Assembly (NCBI GenBank): GCA_934630985.1
Contig: CAKTXO010000067.1
Coordinates: 1 to 7,327 of the forward strand
Direction of reading: 5' to 3'
DNA from: an uncultured Oscillospiraceae bacterium
GTDB lineage: Bacteria > Bacillota > Clostridia > Oscillospirales > Oscillospiraceae
DNA: 7,327 nucleotides
Positions 1 to 6,000 of this stretch are shown here, one piece after another. The notes beneath the pieces were generated by a model. That model saw nothing but the letters and a program-made list of their open reading frames with translations, was not told the DNA's origin and made no database searches. Both the position numbers and the translations under genes were made by a program. The first letter of the stretch is position 1. Every line of letters begins with the position of its first letter.

Positions 1-2
1 AG

Positions 3-80
3 GCACCTACCGAGGCTCCTACGGAAGCCCCGGCGGCGCCGACCCAGGCTCCCACCGAGACACAGTCCACCGAGCCCCCG
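3..80 (+). other. Thr/Pro/Glu-rich linker (residues 1-26)
   Basis: The first visible residues are an imperfect repeat of A-P-T-E/Q units followed by Glu-Pro-Pro. Low-complexity linkers of this kind are typical between the signal peptide and the first folded domain, or between domains, of Gram-positive exported proteins. The repeat probably continues upstream of the window. Confidence 0.75.
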
Positions 81-3000
81 GTTCAGGTCTTCGCTGAGCC
101 TGCCCGGGACGAGGCCGTGGCGGCGGTGCAGGCCATGATCGACGCCCTGCCCGACGTGAGCCACATGTCGGAAAGCTACCTGGACGCTCTGGTAGAGGCG
201 TACTCTGCCTATGATGCCCTGAGTGAATCCCAGCAGGCGAAGATCACCGGCGTGGAGAAGCTGGAAGCCTTGTTCGGTTGGGTGAACAGCCAGGTGTCCA
301 CCCTGGCGACGGAGGAAACCATCACCGGCGGGGTGAACTGGAACGACCGGACCTTCACCAAGCCCGTCAAGCTCACCGGGAACACCACTCTGACGCTGAC
401 TGGCACCAACCGAATCGAGTGCGATCAGCCCCTGGATTTGAATGGCTTCGACCTGACCATCCAGGGCAGCGGTACCCTGGAGCTGGTGGGCAGTAATGAT
501 GATGGCAGCTACTACAACTCAGGTGCCATTTATGACAACACCTGGACCGGCACCGGCTACACCGGCGGCGGAATGGTCATCGAAAGCGGCACGGTCATTG
601 CCCGTGCTGACGTGTACAATGCCGTTGCTGTCCGCTATCTGCATATGACCGGCGGTAAGCTGGAGGCTTACGGCGCTCGTGCCGGCATTGTCACCACGGA
701 ACTCCAAATGACAGACGGAAGCCTCTACGCTACAGGCAACAGCAAGTGCGGCATCAATATACACAGCGCTCCTCGTGTCGTTTCCGTGAATGGCCTGAAG
801 ATCCTGGTCTCCAACGAGCCGAATGCCCAGGACGCGAACATGGAGGACGGAACCACAAGCCAGATCCAGGATTCGGAGAAGAAGACCGTGGCCATCGGTA
901 AATTCTCCACCAGCCCCAGTATATCCGTCCAGCCCCAGCAGGGCTACCTCTATGAGGCCACGGCCAAGACCGCTACCTTCGCCCTATCCGGCAGGAATGT
1001 GGATCTGTCCGCCCTGAACCTCGAATGGACCGGCTCCCATGCCGGCCTGAAGGCCTCTGCCGACGGCAAGACCCTTACCGTTACGACAGACAAAACCGTA
1101 CAGGCGGGGACCTATGGCCTGAAGGTCAGCGCCGGTGGGGCCAGCAGGACCGCCGTGGTTACCGTCTCCGGCCCGCCCATCTGCATTTACGATCGGCCGG
1201 TGGATACGATCAGCACGGATCCGGAGGCCGGGGAGGTCCGCGTGTCCGCCTACCTGACGGATGGCCACACCGGCTCCATCGACTTCCAGTGGAAGCAGGA
1301 AGACGATACCGTGATGGCGGGATACACCCAGGAGAACGTGCCGCTCTATGATCTGGTTGAGCTGGGAATGCTGACCCAGGACGCGAGCAAGCCCTGGCTG
1401 CAGTACATCCGGATCTACTGCACCCTGTCCTACGACGGCTACAGCCTGAATACGAACACGGTTACCCTCGGGCTCAACAGCTGCGCACATGAACGGGCAA
1501 ACCCCAACGGCAACTGCAAGAACTGCGGGGAACCTTGCAGCTCGGATCCGCTGCTGGTGTGCGAGGACGGCTTACACTACACCGTGCAGGATACTTCCGG
1601 AATCGGCGCGGCTATGGTGGGCGGCCATCTGGTAGCTGGCGGAACCTTCTACCTGACGAAGGACATAACCCATAGAAGCCTTGACGCGAGCAACTACACG
1701 GCAGGCGACAAGGACGTGACCCTGGATTTGCAGAAACATACCCTGGAAAGCCTGAACATGGGCAACTTCCCCTACGGCAGCTTCACCCTGAAAAACGGCA
1801 CGCTGAACCAGTGCGTCTACAGCGACGCGACAGAAGGCAAGCTGATCCTGGACGGCGTGACCTTTATGGCCGCCTATGCAACCACCAATAGCTACCTGGA
1901 TATCACTGTCCAGGGAGAGTCGGTCTTCAAAGAAAAGGTTTCCTTCAGCAGCTATGAAGACGTTGTCCACCTGCGGGGCGGTACCTTCCGGAAGGGAATC
2001 AATGTGACCACCGGTGAGGAGGCGCTGGCTCTTCTGGACGAGGGCTTCGCCTATCAGAATTCCAAGGGCAGCATTGTGGATGCCTCCATTCCGGAAAATC
2101 TCGGCGGCGAAATCCAGGTGGTGGCGCACACATGCAAGTATGTGAACGGTAAGTGCGAGTGCGGCCGCACCTGTGACCACGTTGATAAGGTGGGTGACGA
2201 CGGCTACTGCACCTTCTGCCATGCGCTGGTCGTGCCTTACGCCATCGGCGAAGACCGGTACACCAGCCTGGAAGATGCCCTGACCGCCGCCAACGCCGGG
2301 GACACCATCACCCTCCGGGGCGACTTCTATCAGGGCAGCAAAACCGTGGAGATCAATAAGAACGTGACCCTGGATCTGGGCAACCATACCCTGACCGGCG
2401 ATGCCGATGGCGCGCCGGTGCTGCGGGTACTGGCAGAGAATGTGACCATCCGGAACGGCACCGTGCAGAATACCCGCACCGCCAAGTCCAGTCCGGCGGT
2501 GACGGTGGGCAAGTTGGATGCCGTTGGGGTGCTGACCGTGAAAAGCGTCACCTTCATCGGAAGCAGTGACGGAAATACCCCCCAGCAGTACGCCCTCAAC
2601 ATTTACAACGGTCATGCCAAGGTAGAAAGCGGCACCTTCACCGGCGGTATCTATGTGGAGGGCAGTCTGGACATGACCGGCGGCTCCGCCACCAGACTGG
2701 ATCTGGGCTATGTCATGGGCAAGGCAGAGCTGTCCGGCGGCAGCTTTGACAGCATCAACCTCAACGATTCCGACAACGCAAACTACGCGGATTTGCTGGC
2801 CGATGGCTATGCCTATCAGTCTGGCACCGGCATGGTGAAGCCGGCGGGCATGAACAATTCCACCAAGGTGGGGATCGTCAAATGTACCCACCCGGATGGC
2901 CTGACGGCAGACACCGCCTGTCCCTACTGCGGCAAGAAATGCGGTCATGAGAATATCAATCAGACCACCGGCCTGTGCCCGGAATGCGGCTACCAGAAGG

Positions 3001-6000
3001 CGGTCTCCCTGACCGTGGATGGGACGACCACCTGTTACGATACCTTCCCCGATGCCGCCGCCGCGGCCTATGGTCAGACCGGCGCGCTGCTGACCCTCCT
3101 GAAGGACGAGGTGCTGACCGACGACAACCGCATACCCGAATTCAAGAGAGGCTCGGTCACAGTTGACTGGAAGGGTCATACCCTTTCCAGCACCGCTACC
3201 CGCAAAAAAACCATGCTTTGGATTGCCGGTACAGCGGATGTGACCCTGAAGGACAGCTCCGGCAACAATGCCGGCGGCATGAACAGTGTCGGTGCGGCGA
3301 TCAATATTTCCGGCGGCTTTACCGGCAGCCTGAAGATTAAAGGCGGCACCTACGCCAACCTTGTGACGGCTCAGAGCGGTGCCGTTGGGATTCAGATCAG
3401 CGGCGGCGTATTCGTCAATACGGACAAGTGCGATTCCCTCACTGCCCTGTGGTGCGGCGGCGGAAAACTGGCCGACATGATGGCACCGGGCTGTGCCCTG
3501 GCCAAGGATGCTGAGGGCGAGGAGCTGGTCGACCTCTATGCTGGCAGCGGCTCGCCGAAGCGTACCACCGTCTATGTGGTTCCCCACGCTTCCCATAACT
3601 TCGATGAAAGCGGCAAGTGCGCCTGCGGCGCGGCGGCTTCCGTTCAGGTGGAGGCCGGGACGGGCAGCGTCTACTATGGCGATTTTGAGTCAGCGGTCAA
3701 CCAGGCCAAGACCCTGCCCGGCTCTACGGTGCGTCTTCTGAAGGACGTGACCCTTTCCGGGGATAGCGGTATCTATATTGACGGCGACACCTTCACCATC
3801 GACTGGAACGGCCACACCCTTTCCGGCAGCTTCTGGGGCAATCTGCTGACCATCACCGACACGGCCAACGTGACTTTGACGGACGGCTCCAACACCAATA
3901 CCGGCGGCGCGCGCCAGACCGGCAAAGGCGCGGCGGTGTACATTGCCGTGAGAAGCGAAGGCAGCGTGAATATCAAGGGCGGCACCTATTCTCCCAATGT
4001 GACGCGGTCGGATCGCTGCTATGGCTCCGCCCAGATCAGCGGCGGTATCTTCAAGAACCCCGAAGGCTATGGCCAAACCTTTGCCCTTTATGATCTAGGC
4101 GGCAGCCCCCTGTCGGGTATGCTGGCTCCCAACACGGCCTTTGCCTACAAGGCGGACGGCAGCGATCTTCTGAATGCCTACGATGCGAGCCAGTCGAATG
4201 CCTACACAACCGTCTACGCGGTTCCCCACACTTCCCATACCTTCGATGAAAACAGCGGCAAGTGTGCTTGCGGCTACCCCTGCCCCCACCAGTGGACGGA
4301 CGGCGTGTGCGATCTGTGCAACAAGGTCTGTGACCACGAAGAGTGGACAGACGGCAAGTGCACGACCTGCGGCTATGTCTGCCCCCACGAGGACGTAACG
4401 GAAAATTACACCTGCGATACCTGCGGTATGACCATGACCGTCATGGTGGAGACCGAGGACGGCGATGTGACCTACACCACCGACCTGGCCGCCGCCCTGA
4501 ATAACGCCGAGGACGGCACCACCGTGAAGCTGCTGGGCGACGTTGTTCTGACGAAGAATGTGGAGATCAGCGGAGGCAATAAGACCGTCACCCTGGACAT
4601 GAACAACCATAACATTGCCCAGAACGGAGACCTTTGCATTGGCGGCGAGTCCACCTCCAATGCGGGCAAGCCCGCAAAGCTCATCATCAAAGGCTCCGGC
4701 GATCTGCCCAGGGCCGTGAATGTGTTTGCAAGCGGCAAGCTGGATCTGTCTGGCTGGACGGGAACGGCGACTTATGTCAACCTGTCGAATGTCTGTGAGC
4801 TTGTTGGCCCCACCGGAGACGGCTATATTGGGGAACTGAGCATTGGCAACTGGAGAAACGGCAATGTGGGCTCCATTGTCCTCCAGGGCGGCAGCATCGG
4901 CCAGCTTTGGCTGAACAGCTTTGAGGATTTCCAGATGCCCCTGGGAAGCCTGCTGGAATCCGGCTATGCGGTCAAGAGCGGCAACGAATACCTGCCTTAT
5001 GACCGGGCTATCGTGTACAGCTACTCCGGCACGTCGGATAATATTCTTTACAACCTGACCATCGAACCCTGCTCCCACCCCAACCCGGATAGCTCCGGCC
5101 GCTGCACCTACTGCAACACTACAGGCATTGTGGCCACCGTGACCAAGGACGGCGTGACCGCCGGCTATACCGATTTCCAATCGGCGCTCGACGAGATTTG
5201 CGATGGCAAGCGCGGCACACTGAAGCTGCTGAAGGATGTACCCGTGGAGGAAGGTTACCACTTTGGTAGGATAAGCGGCACTCTGGATCTGAACGGCAAG
5301 GATCTGGCGGGCAAGCTGGTATGCGCCCAGGGAAGCAATTTGCAGATCGTAAACAGAGGCAGTGACATGTCCGGAATGGGGAAGCTGGAGGTGTGGAACG
5401 GCGCAAAGGTGACCATTGCCGATACCGCCGGAAGCATCCACTTCAGCAAGGTGACAGTTGAAAGCGGCTCCCTGGCAAACCTGCTGCCCGAGGGCGGTGC
5501 CTACTTCAGGACTGACAGGCAAACCTGGATTCCCGTCGCAGAGGCGGCCACGAAGCGGACTTTGGAAAATGTAGCTGTGAAGGAAGTCCCCGTCAAGAGC
5601 GTGACCCTCACCGCCAACAAAACCTCTGTCCCCTACGGTGAAAGTCAGACCGTGAGCCTGAGTGCCGACTATGTGCTGGGCACGGGCTACAACACCGCCG
5701 ACGTTAGCTGGTGTGAGGCCTTCCCTGCCGCTTACACTCCCTTTACGGAAACCGGAACCAGCTTCACCCTGCCTGCGGACGTGAGCGCGGGCGTGCATAC
5801 CTACCGGGTCTCCGTCACCGCGGGCGGCTACACCCTGAGCAAGGACATCCAGATCACCGTGACCAAGGCTCCGGGCACTCTGGAAAACAAGGACTATCCC
5901 ACCCAGTTTACCTACGGCGAAACGGTTCCCACCCCCAAGGCCGAGAACTTCATCACCAATAACCCGGATGGTGCTTTCCTCTACTGGTGGACAACAGAAA

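Noticed and set aside
1025..1351. 108-codon + strand frame overlapping the main gene
   Set aside because: It is Arg/Gly-rich out-of-frame reading of the GC-rich main gene, with no domain pattern.
984..1490. 168-codon antisense open frame
   Set aside because: It ends at the sense CTA codon at 984 and is a register shadow of the Ig-like domains.
2208..2222. C-x-x-C-H sequence resembling a cytochrome c haem site (C736, C739, H740)
   Set aside because: It is part of a recurring Cys/His knuckle whose other copies lack the His directly after the second Cys, and no cytochrome fold or other haem motif is present.
2316..2324. Arg-Gly-Asp triplet (RGD, residues 772-774), a possible integrin-binding motif
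   Set aside because: It falls on the position occupied by 'L-K-D' or 'L-G-D' in the other modules, within a predicted strand end, so it is more likely a chance variant.
1572..3596. 674-codon antisense open frame
   Set aside because: It lies wholly opposite a well-supported domain-rich frame, is in register with its codons, and ends at a sense TTA codon. Its translation is a His/Gly/Val/Ala-rich mirror of the sense repeats with no recognisable domain.
3690..4076. 128-codon antisense open frame
   Set aside because: It ends at the sense TCA codon at 3690 and is a register shadow of module 4.
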